Both the position numbers and the translations under genes were made by a program. From Brucella rhizosphaerae (GTDB taxonomy: Bacteria > Pseudomonadota > Alphaproteobacteria > Rhizobiales > Rhizobiaceae): a DNA stretch of 64,000 nt. Positions 28,628 to 37,130 of this stretch are shown piece by piece. The stretch covers positions 310,001 to 374,000 of the forward strand of contig NZ_NNRK01000026.1 of assembly GCF_002252475.1 (NCBI RefSeq). Direction: 5' to 3'. The notes beneath the pieces are model-generated. The model was not told the origin of the DNA. It made no database searches and saw only the letters and a program-made list of their open reading frames with translations. Numbering within the stretch: position 1 is the first letter of the stretch; each line of letters opens with the position of its first letter.

Positions 28628-28666
28628 GCATCCCGAAAACTGCGAAATGGCTTTCTGATAAGATGC
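28628..28666. repeat. Degenerate RIME-like intergenic repeat, copy 1
   Basis: GCATC...GATGC ends enclose GAAAACTGCG and a TGGCTTTCTGATAA segment. The layout resembles the dispersed Rhizobiales repeat that reads CATCCCGAAAAG then CGGTTTTCGG. A second, also degenerate, copy is at 50860-50896. Assignment is by memory of that repeat family. Confidence 0.45.
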
Positions 28667-28716
28667 AGCAGAAAACAAAATGCTGAGATGTATCGATATG
28701 ATTAAGTCGCGTCGCC

Positions 28717-29097
28717 TTAAGCTGCGCCCTGCATTTGACGCAGGCTTTCAGCGGAGGCTGGCTGAAGTTCAACAGACTCACCACAACCACAGGCCGATGT
28801 CTGGTTTGGGTTGTTGAAGACAAATCCGGTGCGCAAGGTCGTCACTTCAAAGTCCATCTGTGTGCCCAGAAGAAAGAGAACAGCCTCAGGGGCGATATAG
28901 ACTTTCGCGCCATCCTTTTCGACGGAATCATCACCAGCTTTGGGCTCAGTGACGAGATCGATGGTATATTCCATGCCAGCGCAACCACCCTTTTTTACGC
29001 CGACGCGAATACCAAGAGCGCCGTCACGCGACGCCATGATTTCACTAACGCGAGCTGCTGCTCCATCGGTAAGCGTCAAGACTGAGAAACGACCCAT
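28717..29097 (-). CDS. sufA: A-type Fe-S carrier SufA/IscA-like
   Basis: SufA accepts Fe-S clusters from SufBC2D and passes them to target enzymes. I place the start at ATG 29097 (126 residues, MGRFSVLTLTDGAAARV) because GGAAGAG lies 9 bases ahead. The open frame extends upstream but the added residues are not family-like. The three cluster cysteines are present: KKGGCAGMEY and SACGCGES near the C-terminus. In Agrobacterium it is the last gene of the suf operon. Here it is alone, inverted and 4.4 kb beyond sufT, so it must have its own promoter. Confidence 0.94.
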   Translation of the reverse strand: MGRFSVLTLTDGAAARVSEIMASRDGALGIRVGVKKGGCAGMEYTIDLVTEPKAGDDSVEKDGAKVYIAPEAVLFLLGTQMDFEVTTLRTGFVFNNPNQTSACGCGESVELQPASAESLRQMQGAA

Positions 29098-29307
29098 TTT
29101 CATCTCTTCCGGTGTTATGCTGGTCTGTAACTGGAGAATCATCCAGTCTGTTCGGAGCAATCTGCTTTTCTGCGCGATTGCCACGTTTTCACTATAGTTA
29201 GTGTTGTAACATCATTACTGCAAGACACCAAATCGGGAGCATAGCCACAATGGATGTGCACATTTGGATGCGCTGCAACCAAAGAATTGCTGGAAGAGGA
29301 AAAGCGA

Positions 29308-29928
29308 ATGTCGATTGAGCGCGTAAAGCCTTTGATACTTGCTGGGGTTGCTGGCATTTTCAGCACCGTTGTCTTTATGTCCGGCGCACAAGCCCAGGAA
29401 GCGCCCAAGAAAGCTGCTCCGGCCCAGGCGCAGGCTCAGAAACAGGAAAAACCCGTCGAAGAAACCAAGCCATCCGAACAGACGCAGGATGTTGGTGATG
29501 GCATAACGGTCCCTGATTATCGTGATGACCGCTCGACGCCTCAGGCGCTGATGGAATCCTATTACAATGCGATCAATCGCAAGGAATACGCGCGCGCCTA
29601 CAGTTATTACTCTGAGGAGGGGCGTGAGCCGGATTTCAAGACCTTTGCAAAGGGTTATGAAGGAACCAAGAGCGTGAAAGTCGCTGTCCGGAAGACAGAT
29701 CCGGATCCTGGTGCGGGACAAATCTACTGGAGCCTTCCAATTGCTATCGAATCTGAAGGCGATGATGGCAAAAAAGAAGTGTTTACGGGCTGTTATACGA
29801 TCCGCTTAACCAATCCTGGCATGCAGGAAGAACCGCCTTACAAACCGATGCAGATCATGACCGGTTCGTTGACTAAGTCGCCGTTGGAAATCGAAAAAAG
29901 TGTGCCGGAGAGCTGTGAAGCGCCTTAA
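29308..29928 (+). CDS. Secreted hypothetical protein
   Basis: The protein has 206 residues from ATG 29308, which is preceded by GGAAGAGG. It has a signal peptide ending at GAQAQ, then a Pro/Ala/Gln/Lys-rich linker (about residues 30-65). A folded domain follows, beginning with DDRSTPQALMESYYNAINRKEYARAYSYY, of which I give only part. A helix-plus-sheet domain with Y-N-A-I-x-R-K-E-Y-A-R-A-Y resembles the NTF2-like fold seen in secreted scaffolds, but this is only an impression. Two Cys residues (FTGCYTIR and the C-terminal ESCEAP) may form a disulfide. It is divergent from sufA and its function is unknown. Confidence 0.75.
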   Translation: MSIERVKPLILAGVAGIFSTVVFMSGAQAQEAPKKAAPAQAQAQKQEKPVEETKPSEQTQDVGDGITVPDYRDDRSTPQALMESYYNAINRKEYARAYSYYSEEGREPDFKTFAKGYEGTKSVKVAVRKTDPDPGAGQIYWSLPIAIESEGDDGKKEVFTGCYTIRLTNPGMQEEPPYKPMQIMTGSLTKSPLEIEKSVPESCEAP

Positions 29929-30103
29929 TGAAAATTCATGCTTGACCTTACCACGATGGGAGGCTGCACAGTGGTGTCAGTTAAGGCATTGGAACCAGAA
30001 ACGCGAAGCAGTTTTTCGTGAGGTTAATGCTTGAAACGACCAGTCAGACCGGCATCCGCGATACTGTCATCACGGAACGGTTCTCAAGCAAGGAGTGATC
30101 TGC

Positions 30104-30304
30104 ATGGTAACTTTTTCTGTACCGAGGATGAAATGCGGTGGTTGCGCCGATAGTGTCACAAGCGTTTTGCGTAAGCTCGACGGAAAGGCGACCATCGATA
30201 TCGATCTCGATAAGAAAAAGGTCGAGTTTGATGGCGACGTATCAAAAGATGACGCTCTCAATGCTCTTTCGGCTGCCGGTTATCCGGCAACGATTGCGCA
30301 ATAA
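30104..30304 (+). CDS. Heavy-metal-associated (HMA) domain protein
   Basis: This 66-residue protein is a complete HMA ferredoxin-like domain with the metal-binding motif MKCGGCADS (Cys11 and Cys14). It resembles copper chaperones of the CopZ/Atx1 kind, which hand Cu(I) to P-type ATPases. No ATPase lies in the window, so its partner is elsewhere. ATG 30104 has AAGGAG eight bases upstream; a GTG nine bases earlier overlaps that site and is less likely. A terminator follows at 30369. Confidence 0.9.
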   Translation: MVTFSVPRMKCGGCADSVTSVLRKLDGKATIDIDLDKKKVEFDGDVSKDDALNALSAAGYPATIAQ

Positions 30305-30651
30305 TGTGATCGTCATCACGCGCATTGCTGTGACGTGCCGCTTGTAAAATATTTATCCAATGCATAATTGCCGGGCAAAGCTGTCCGGCATTTTTCAATC
30401 AGGTGTATTAGAATGCTGATGTGGGTGACCGTGTGTTGCAATCAGGCCTGCAATTCTTGTGTCCGGCAAATTTTGTGATTGATTGACTGGGAGGCCGTTT
30501 TTTGCCACATCAACGGCAAATCTCGTTTATGGTGCCCATAACGACAGCGAACTGCGATTGTCACGGATTTGCCGTATGATCTGGGTTCTGTTTGCAAAGG
30601 GTGCCAGAAGGCATAATCATCGCGTGATCGCGATAAAGAAGGATGTAGGGC
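30305..30651. other. Intergenic region with terminator before the methyltransferase gene
   Basis: This stretch of 347 bases holds the terminator at 30369-30395. The remainder has several TG/CA-rich hairpin-like pieces and no supported gene. An open frame beginning at 30483 runs to overlap the next gene but has no ribosome site and odd composition. Confidence 0.55.
30369..30395 (+). terminator. Intrinsic terminator after the HMA gene
   Basis: TGCCGG and CCGGCA form a 6-bp stem with a 10-base loop, followed by TTTTT. Confidence 0.75.
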
Positions 30652-31326
30652 ATGGCTATGGCAGCCGATTTCCAGGATCTTCGCACGAAGATGGTCGATA
30701 ATCAGATCCGTACTACGGATGTAACAGACCTTAGGGTTATTGATGCTTTTCTGACCGTTCCACGTGAGGCTTTTGTTCCGGCAAACCGTCAGGTGCTTGC
30801 TTATATCGACGAAGATCAGCTGCTCGAGAGCGAGGGCACTGCGCCGCGCTATCTGATGGAACCATCACCTTTCGCTAAGCTTGTACAACTTGCAAAAGTC
30901 AACAAGGACGACGTCGTTCTCGATGTAGGTTGCGGCACCGGTTACTCTTCGGCAATCTTTTCTGAGTTGGCTGGATCGGTCATTGGCCTCGAAAGTGATT
31001 CCGCATTATCGGCTGTCGCGGCGGCTCGTTTGCAGGGACTTGGCCATGACAATGTTGTGATCGTTTCAGGCGATTTGAATGCAGGTTACCCTTCCGAAGC
31101 GCCTTACGATGTGATTTTCATTGAGGGTGCAGTTGATTTTGTGCCGGAAGTACTTTTCAATCAGCTTAAAGAAGGTGGCCGTCTGGTTGCCGTCGAAGGG
31201 CGTGGAAATGCCGGAATTGCGCGACTTTACGTGAAAGAAAACGGCGTTGCTTCGGGACGCAGCGTTTTCAATACAGCTGTTCGTCCGCTTCCGGGTTTTG
31301 AGCGCATTGAGCAGTTTGAGTTTTAA
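30652..31326 (+). CDS. Protein-L-isoaspartate methyltransferase-like protein
   Basis: The 224-residue protein has the SAM-binding core of PIMT-type methyltransferases (VVLDVGCGTGYSSAIFSELAG), then GHDNVVIVSGDLNAG and APYDVIFIEGAVDFVPE. The N-terminal helices also match (MVDNQIRTTDVTDLRVIDAFLTVPRE; shown in part elsewhere). The family's substrate-binding segment, normally TISQPYMVA, reads RYLMEPSPFAKL here. Isoaspartate repair activity is therefore doubtful, although annotation pipelines will probably call it pcm. It is the gene before bepC and is transcribed in the same direction. Confidence 0.85.
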   Translation: MAMAADFQDLRTKMVDNQIRTTDVTDLRVIDAFLTVPREAFVPANRQVLAYIDEDQLLESEGTAPRYLMEPSPFAKLVQLAKVNKDDVVLDVGCGTGYSSAIFSELAGSVIGLESDSALSAVAAARLQGLGHDNVVIVSGDLNAGYPSEAPYDVIFIEGAVDFVPEVLFNQLKEGGRLVAVEGRGNAGIARLYVKENGVASGRSVFNTAVRPLPGFERIEQFEF

Positions 31327-31426
31327 TCCAGCGCGTGGGGCAATTCTGCAACGATGCGGAAATTGTTTGTGAAAGCACTGGCGGGAAAGATGGAAATAGC
31401 GGAATTTACACGTTATTAAGTCTTCC

Positions 31427-31442
31427 CGAACCGATCGGTTCG
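31427..31442. promoter_or_regulatory. 16-bp perfect palindrome at the bepC promoter
   Basis: CGAACCGATCGGTTCG is perfectly self-complementary and ends 23 bases before the bepC start codon. Palindromes of the ACCGATCGGT kind are typical TetR-family operators. An AT-rich TTATAG that could be a -10 box lies immediately downstream. The regulator is not in this window. Confidence 0.6.
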
Positions 31443-31465
31443 ATTATAGATTCGTTTGTTCTGAT

Positions 31466-32836
31466 ATGAGGTATACGGTGTTCAAAGCGTGCAAAGGACT
31501 TATGGCGGCGGCAATACTCCTGTCTGGCACCGTTTTATCGGGACAGGCCGCTTTGTCAGAGACGCTGAATGGCGCTCTCATGAAAGCCTATAAGAACAAC
31601 GCGACCCTGAACTCTTCCAGAGCAGGCGTGCGTATTGAGGACGAGAATGTCGCGATTGCAAAATCCGGCTTCCGTCCGCAGGTGACGGGTTCTTATAATA
31701 TCGGTCGTGGCAAGACGCCGACAGCTGGCACGCGCACGACAGGCACATACGGTATTGAACTGAACCAGATGCTGTTTGATGGTTTTCAGACCAAGAACAA
31801 CGTTGCCGCAGCTGAAACCAGTGTATTTGCTCAGCGCGAAAACCTCCGCAACGACGAACAGAACACGCTTCTGGAAGCCGTTCAGGCTTATATGAATGTC
31901 TACCAGCTTCGCCAGATTGCAGCTCTTCGCGAAAAGAATCTTGCCGCAATGAACGAACAGGTCCGCGCTTCACGCGCACGGCTTGACGTTGGTGAAGGCA
32001 CACGTACTGACGTTGCTCAATCGGAATCGCAGCGCTCCACGGCGATTGCGGCGCTCAATTCGGCTCGTGCCGATGTGAAGACTGCCGAAGCAACTTATGT
32101 TCAAGTCGTTGGCGCACAGCCGGATCGTCTTGCCGTGGCATCTGCTGCCAAGAACCTTCCGCGCTCTCCAGATGTTGCCTATGCAAACGCTGTTACTGTG
32201 CATCCGGGCATTCTGGCTACCCAGTATGCAGTTAACGCGCAAGGCTACAACGTCAAGGCCAAGGAAGGCGCTTTGCTGCCGACCGTTGGATTGACTGCCA
32301 GCGCGAGCCACCTCGACACCTATGCTGGCACCAATGCTGGTGACGGCAATTCGGCATCGGTTGGCGTTGGTGTGAGCATTCCGATCTATACGGGTGGCCG
32401 CACCTCAGCACAGATTCGTCAGGCCAAGGAACAGCTCGGCCAGGCACGTATCGAAGTTGATATCATTCAGGACAGAGTTCGCCAGGCAATCAGCTCGGCC
32501 TGGTCGCAGTTGGAAGCAGCTCGTGCATCCGTCAAGGCCAACCGCGATGGTATTGCCGCAGCTCAGCTCGCTCTTGATGGTGTCATTGAGGAACGTAAAG
32601 TTGGTCAGCGTACAACGCTCGATGTTTTGACTGCACAGAACAGTCTGGTTGATGTGCAGATTGCGCTTGTGCAGGCCGAGCATGACTCAATCGTTGCAAG
32701 CTATGCGCTGCTCAATGCAAGCGGTCGTATGACTGCTCAGGATATGCAGTTGCAGGTGGCCCAGTATAAGCCTGAAGAGCATTATAATGCTGTAAAGGAC
32801 AAGTGGTTCGGTCTGCGCACGCCAGATGGCCGCTAA
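31466..32836 (+). CDS. bepC: TolC-family outer membrane efflux protein BepC
   Basis: BepC is the outer membrane channel for RND efflux and type I secretion in Brucella. The 456 residues fit the TolC family: a signal peptide (LMAAAILLSGTVLSGQAALSE), then two repeated halves with long coiled-coil helices. The first half includes IELNQMLFDGFQTKNNVAAAE and the second GVSIPIYTGGRTSAQIRQAKEQ (each in part). The conserved LFDGF and IYTGG turns are visible. The alternative start GTG 31478 is possible. Efflux pump genes are not adjacent, which is normal for a shared TolC. A palindrome right before the gene suggests repressor control. Confidence 0.95.
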   Translation: MRYTVFKACKGLMAAAILLSGTVLSGQAALSETLNGALMKAYKNNATLNSSRAGVRIEDENVAIAKSGFRPQVTGSYNIGRGKTPTAGTRTTGTYGIELNQMLFDGFQTKNNVAAAETSVFAQRENLRNDEQNTLLEAVQAYMNVYQLRQIAALREKNLAAMNEQVRASRARLDVGEGTRTDVAQSESQRSTAIAALNSARADVKTAEATYVQVVGAQPDRLAVASAAKNLPRSPDVAYANAVTVHPGILATQYAVNAQGYNVKAKEGALLPTVGLTASASHLDTYAGTNAGDGNSASVGVGVSIPIYTGGRTSAQIRQAKEQLGQARIEVDIIQDRVRQAISSAWSQLEAARASVKANRDGIAAAQLALDGVIEERKVGQRTTLDVLTAQNSLVDVQIALVQAEHDSIVASYALLNASGRMTAQDMQLQVAQYKPEEHYNAVKDKWFGLRTPDGR

Positions 32837-32858
32837 ACCTTAAGCTTTTAGAGATAAC

Positions 32859-32885
32859 AAACGGCGCCATTGGCGCCGTTTTTGT
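32859..32885 (+). terminator. Intrinsic terminator after bepC
   Basis: AAACGGCGCCA-TTGGCGCCGTTTTTG: a near-perfect GC-rich stem followed by five T. Confidence 0.9.
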
Positions 32886-33049
32886 TTGATTCGTTTTTCC
32901 GGCGGAAATTCTTAATAAAATGATAAAGCTGTGGGTTCGGATTGCATGTGCCTGTGGAGGGATTCTCAAACCGACCAAGGTCCGGTACCCTTAATCCATT
33001 GATTCTCTGCCTGTGTGAGTAATTGGCAATAAGGGAAAGACGGATAGCT

Positions 33050-33784
33050 ATGGCACAAACATCCAGCGCAGCACGCGAACCGTCAATGGAAGAGATTCTT
33101 GCTTCCATTCGCCGGATTATCGAAGATAGCGATGTTTCGCGTCATCCGATGCCTGCCGCGTCCGCTTTTCCAGCGCGTAGCGAAGTCGCGAAATTTCGCA
33201 AGCCTGTTACGATTCAGGAACCAAAGCCTGAGGTTGAAGCGAAACCAGCTCTGAAGGCCGATATTTTCTCGGATGAGCCCGTACTGCGTGGCCCCATTTC
33301 AGAAACAGCTCCTGCTGCAACCGTTGAAGATGAAATTCCTGATGCGGATGAAGAAGACGCCGACGCTGATTTCGTTCTCGACGCACAGAATGATGATCAT
33401 CGCAGTGCTGTTGTCGAGCCGATGGCTGATGCTGATGTTACTCCGCCTTTGGAAACACAGATTGCCGCTGAGCTGAATGCTTCACAGTCCGATGATACTT
33501 CTGATGTGGAAGTTGAAGCAGCACCTGTTGCCCAAGTGCCGCCTGCTCACTTGAAAGTGCAGGGTGCAGAACATATTTTGTCAGAGGGTACCGAACGGAA
33601 AGTGGCCGCCGCGTTTCAGGATTTGAACCATGCTGTTCACTCCGAACCGCGTCGTTCTTTCGATGAAATCGCTTCTGACCTTTTGCGCCCGATGTTGCAG
33701 GACTGGCTTGATAACAATTTGCCACCTCTTGTTGAGCGGCTTGTTCGTGAAGAAATCGAACGTGTGGTGCGAGGCGAACGCTGA
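33050..33784 (+). CDS. popZ: PopZ-like polar organising protein (DUF2497)
   Basis: PopZ self-assembles at cell poles and anchors the chromosomal centromere and cell-cycle regulators in alphaproteobacteria. ATG 33050 gives 244 residues. The N-terminal helix EPSMEEILASIRRIIEDSD is the partner-binding region. It is followed by a long acidic, Pro-rich disordered middle (about residues 40-170). The C-terminal assembly helices are FQDLNHAV, RSFDEIASDLLRPMLQDWLD and LPPLVERLVREEIERVVRG. This three-part layout is the hallmark of the family. It lies just upstream of valS on the same strand. Confidence 0.92.
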   Translation: MAQTSSAAREPSMEEILASIRRIIEDSDVSRHPMPAASAFPARSEVAKFRKPVTIQEPKPEVEAKPALKADIFSDEPVLRGPISETAPAATVEDEIPDADEEDADADFVLDAQNDDHRSAVVEPMADADVTPPLETQIAAELNASQSDDTSDVEVEAAPVAQVPPAHLKVQGAEHILSEGTERKVAAAFQDLNHAVHSEPRRSFDEIASDLLRPMLQDWLDNNLPPLVERLVREEIERVVRGER

Positions 33785-33998
33785 GCATGTCTCCCAAAGG
33801 TGAGAACCGTTTTTGGGATAGAGACATGCGCAAGAAAACCAACCTGAAGCGCTCCGCGCAATAGGTTGTTTCGCGCCAGATTGGACAATTCGACCCGTCT
33901 GTCTCACAGGCGGGTTTTCACTTTTAGGGTGATTTGTCGGCTGTTAATTGCTATTGAGCCGTCAATCAATTCATTCCGCATAAAGACCGGACGTTTCC

Positions 33999-36731
33999 AT
34001 GCTTGAGAAGACTTATGACGCCGCGGCTGTAGAGCCGAAAATCGCTGAACGCTGGGAAGAAGCCGGCGCATTTAAGGCGGGTGCGGGTGCGAAGCCTGGC
34101 GCTGATCCTTTTGCTGTCGTCATTCCTCCACCGAATGTGACGGGTTCGTTGCATATGGGGCATGCGCTTAATAATACGATTCAGGATATCATGGTCCGTT
34201 TCGAGCGCATGCGCGGCAAGAATGTTCTCTGGCAGCCTGGCATGGACCATGCAGGTATTGCTACGCAGATGGTTGTCGAACGGCAGCTGGCGGAGCGACA
34301 GGAACCCACACGTCATGTCATGGGCCGCGAGAAATTCATCGAACGCATCTGGCAGTGGAAGTCTGAATCTGGCGGCATGATCTCCAATCAGCTTCGTCGG
34401 CTCGGTGCGTCATGCGATTGGTCGCGTGAACGTTTCACGATGGACGAAGGTCTGTCGCGCGCAGTTCTTGAGGTCTTTGTCTCGCTTTACAAGCAGGGAC
34501 TCATGTATCGCGACAAGCGCCTTGTGAACTGGGATCCGAAGCTGTTGACGGCGATTTCCGACATCGAGGTCGAATCCCGTGAAATCAAGGGGCATCTCTG
34601 GCACTTGCGCTATCCGCTGGAGAACATTCCGTTCGATCCAGAAAACCCGCATACCTTCATTGTTGTTGCAACGACACGTCCTGAAACCATGCTTGGTGAC
34701 TCCGGCGTTGCGGTGAACCCCAATGATGAACGTTATCATGCGTCGGTTGGCAACAACATCGTTCTGCCTCTCGTTGGCCGCCACATTCCGATTGTTGCGG
34801 ATGACTATGCTGATCCGGAAGCAGGTTCTGGTGCCGTCAAGATTACGCCTGCACACGACTTCAATGACTTTGAAGTTGGCAAGCGCAACGATCTTCGCGC
34901 GATCAATATTCTGACACCGTCAGCAGCAATTACGCTCAAGGATAATGTCGACTTCCTGGAAGGTCTGGAACTGACGCCGGATCTCAACGCTCTTATCAAA
35001 GAGTTTGAGGGGCTGGATCGTTTTGCTGCACGCAAGCGGCTTGTCGAAATGCTCGACGAACAGGGCTATCTGGAAAAGATCGAGGATCACACGCATGCGG
35101 TTCCACATGGTGATCGTGGTGGCGTGCCAATCGAGCCTTATCTGACCGACCAATGGTATGTGAACGCCGCTGAACTCGCGAAGCCAGCCATGGCTGCGGT
35201 TCGTGATGGACGCACACAGATTGTACCGAAGAACTGGGAAAAGACCTATTTCGACTGGATGGAAAACATCCAGCCGTGGTGCGTTTCCCGTCAGCTTTGG
35301 TGGGGTCATCAAATTCCTGCATGGTACGGACCGGATGGCCAGTGCTTTGTCGAGAAGAGCGAAGAGGAGGCGAAAGCCGCCGCCCGCGCTCATTATGGCG
35401 AAGAGGTTGCTCTCGAACGCGATACCGACGTTCTGGATACATGGTTCTCGTCGGGCCTGTGGCCGTTCTCCACGCTCGGCTGGCCAGACAAGACGCCGGA
35501 ACTGGCAGCCTATTATCCAACCAGCGTGTTGGTAACTGGTTTCGATATTCTGTTTTTCTGGGTCGCCCGCATGATGATGATGGGCATGCATTTCATGGAA
35601 GAGATTCCGTTCCATACGGTTTATCTCCATGCGCTCGTGCGCGATAAGCACGGTGCGAAGATGTCAAAGTCCAAGGGTAACGTCATTGATCCGCTTGAGC
35701 TGATGGATGAGTATGGTGCAGATGCTCTGCGCTTCACGCTTGCCATTATGGCTGCACAGGGCCGTGACGTTAAGCTTGATCCGTCTCGCATTGCTGGCTA
35801 TCGCAATTTTGGAACCAAGCTTTGGAACGCGACGCGATTTGCTCAGATGAACGGCGTGAAGCTTGATCCGAATTTCAAGCCGGACAATGCCAAGCTGGCA
35901 GTCAATCGCTGGATTCTGACGGAACTCACCAAGGCCACACGTTCCGTAACGGATGGTATTGCCAATTATCGCTTCAATGAAGCAGCGGGTGCTGCCTATC
36001 GTTTTGTCTGGAACCAGTTCTGCGATTGGTATCTGGAACTGCTCAAGCCGATATTCATGGGCGACGACGAAGCGGCAAAGGCCGAAGCACAGGCAACAGC
36101 TGCTTATTGTCTGGATGAAATCTACAAGATCTTGCATCCATTCATGCCGTTCATGACAGAAGAGCTGTGGACTCTGACCGCAGGCGAGGGTGCAAAGCGT
36201 GAAACGGTTCTCGCTCTGGCAGAATGGCCTGAATTGTCTTTTGAGGATGAGGAATCAGCTGCTGACGTCAACTGGCTGGTTGATCTTGTCATGGGCATTC
36301 GTTCCGTTCGTGCAGAGATGAATGTTCCAGCGGGTGCTGTGGCTCCAATCGTTGTTCTAGAGGCAAACACTGCAACGATAGACCGCTTTGCGCGTCACGA
36401 TGCAGCAATCAAGCGTCTGGCACGTGTCGAAGCGATCTCCTTTGCACAGGAAGCGCCAAAGGGTTCAGCACAGCTGGTGCATGGCGAAGCCACGATCTGT
36501 CTTCCTTTGGGCAGCCTGATCGACCTGAAAGCAGAAGCCGCCCGTATGGCCAAGGAAGCAGGCAAGATTGCCGCTGAAAGGGAAAAAATCGAGAAGAAGC
36601 TCTCGAATGAGAAGTTTGTGGCTAACGCAAAGGAAGAGGTCGTTCAGGCCGAACGTGAGCGTTTGACCGAGCTGAAAGATGCGGCTGCACGCGTTGCGAC
36701 CGCTGAGGCTCGTATTCGCGAAGCGGGCTGA
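33999..36731 (+). CDS. valS: Valyl-tRNA synthetase
   Basis: ValS charges tRNA-Val. The 910 residues show the class I HIGH motif (PPPNVTGSLHMGHALNN), an editing domain (TTRPETMLGDSGVAV, GSGAVKITPAHD) and KMSKSKGN near residue 555. An anticodon-binding helical domain follows, and a C-terminal coiled coil (EAARMAKEAGKIAAEREKIE) contacts the tRNA. There is a weak ribosome site (GGACGTTTCC) before ATG 33999. It is followed by a clear terminator. Confidence 0.98.
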   Translation: MLEKTYDAAAVEPKIAERWEEAGAFKAGAGAKPGADPFAVVIPPPNVTGSLHMGHALNNTIQDIMVRFERMRGKNVLWQPGMDHAGIATQMVVERQLAERQEPTRHVMGREKFIERIWQWKSESGGMISNQLRRLGASCDWSRERFTMDEGLSRAVLEVFVSLYKQGLMYRDKRLVNWDPKLLTAISDIEVESREIKGHLWHLRYPLENIPFDPENPHTFIVVATTRPETMLGDSGVAVNPNDERYHASVGNNIVLPLVGRHIPIVADDYADPEAGSGAVKITPAHDFNDFEVGKRNDLRAINILTPSAAITLKDNVDFLEGLELTPDLNALIKEFEGLDRFAARKRLVEMLDEQGYLEKIEDHTHAVPHGDRGGVPIEPYLTDQWYVNAAELAKPAMAAVRDGRTQIVPKNWEKTYFDWMENIQPWCVSRQLWWGHQIPAWYGPDGQCFVEKSEEEAKAAARAHYGEEVALERDTDVLDTWFSSGLWPFSTLGWPDKTPELAAYYPTSVLVTGFDILFFWVARMMMMGMHFMEEIPFHTVYLHALVRDKHGAKMSKSKGNVIDPLELMDEYGADALRFTLAIMAAQGRDVKLDPSRIAGYRNFGTKLWNATRFAQMNGVKLDPNFKPDNAKLAVNRWILTELTKATRSVTDGIANYRFNEAAGAAYRFVWNQFCDWYLELLKPIFMGDDEAAKAEAQATAAYCLDEIYKILHPFMPFMTEELWTLTAGEGAKRETVLALAEWPELSFEDEESAADVNWLVDLVMGIRSVRAEMNVPAGAVAPIVVLEANTATIDRFARHDAAIKRLARVEAISFAQEAPKGSAQLVHGEATICLPLGSLIDLKAEAARMAKEAGKIAAEREKIEKKLSNEKFVANAKEEVVQAERERLTELKDAAARVATAEARIREAG

Positions 36732-37130
36732 TTTCGCCCGTTAGATCCCATCGCATCTCGAATCATCAGCCCGGCAGCTCCAAGCTGCCGGGCTTTTGCA
36801 TTCAAAACGGCCAGAAATTTATCATTTCAAGGTGTTCTAAAGTTCATCGAACCGCCGTTTCGATTGTTTTTCAATGCTGTTGCGCTTTAGCAACAAGGCG
36901 CGAATTAGACCAAAAAATGGCGAAATTTGGTGGTTTTTAGGCCCATTAGCATTGGGAAACTTAGAAGAATTTGTAATTGGGACCCCTATTTTGGGGTTTT
37001 CGTCAAAACACTTCTTCGCTACCCGCCATTCATTCAATTTATGCATCTTGCAGGCTGAATCCTTCCTGATTTACGTTTGCGTCAAAGTAAATTGCTGAAG
37101 TTCATTGCATTCTGTTTGGGAGGACATTTT
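36732..37130. other. Intergenic region between valS and fadL-like gene
   Basis: These 399 bases contain the valS terminator (36768-36797), then an AT-rich stretch with runs such as GGTGGTTTTTAGG and TTTTGGGG that looks like promoter DNA for the porin. A 69-codon frame on the minus strand is rich in Lys and Asn, lacks a ribosome site and is probably not real. Confidence 0.55.
36768..36797 (+). terminator. Intrinsic terminator after valS
   Basis: AGCCCGGCAGCT-CCA-AGCTGCCGGGCTTTTG: a 12-bp perfect stem with a short T-run. Confidence 0.9.

Noticed and set aside
36837-37046. A 69-codon leftward frame in the valS-porin gap
   Set aside because: No ribosome site, Lys/Asn-rich composition typical of AT-rich non-coding DNA.
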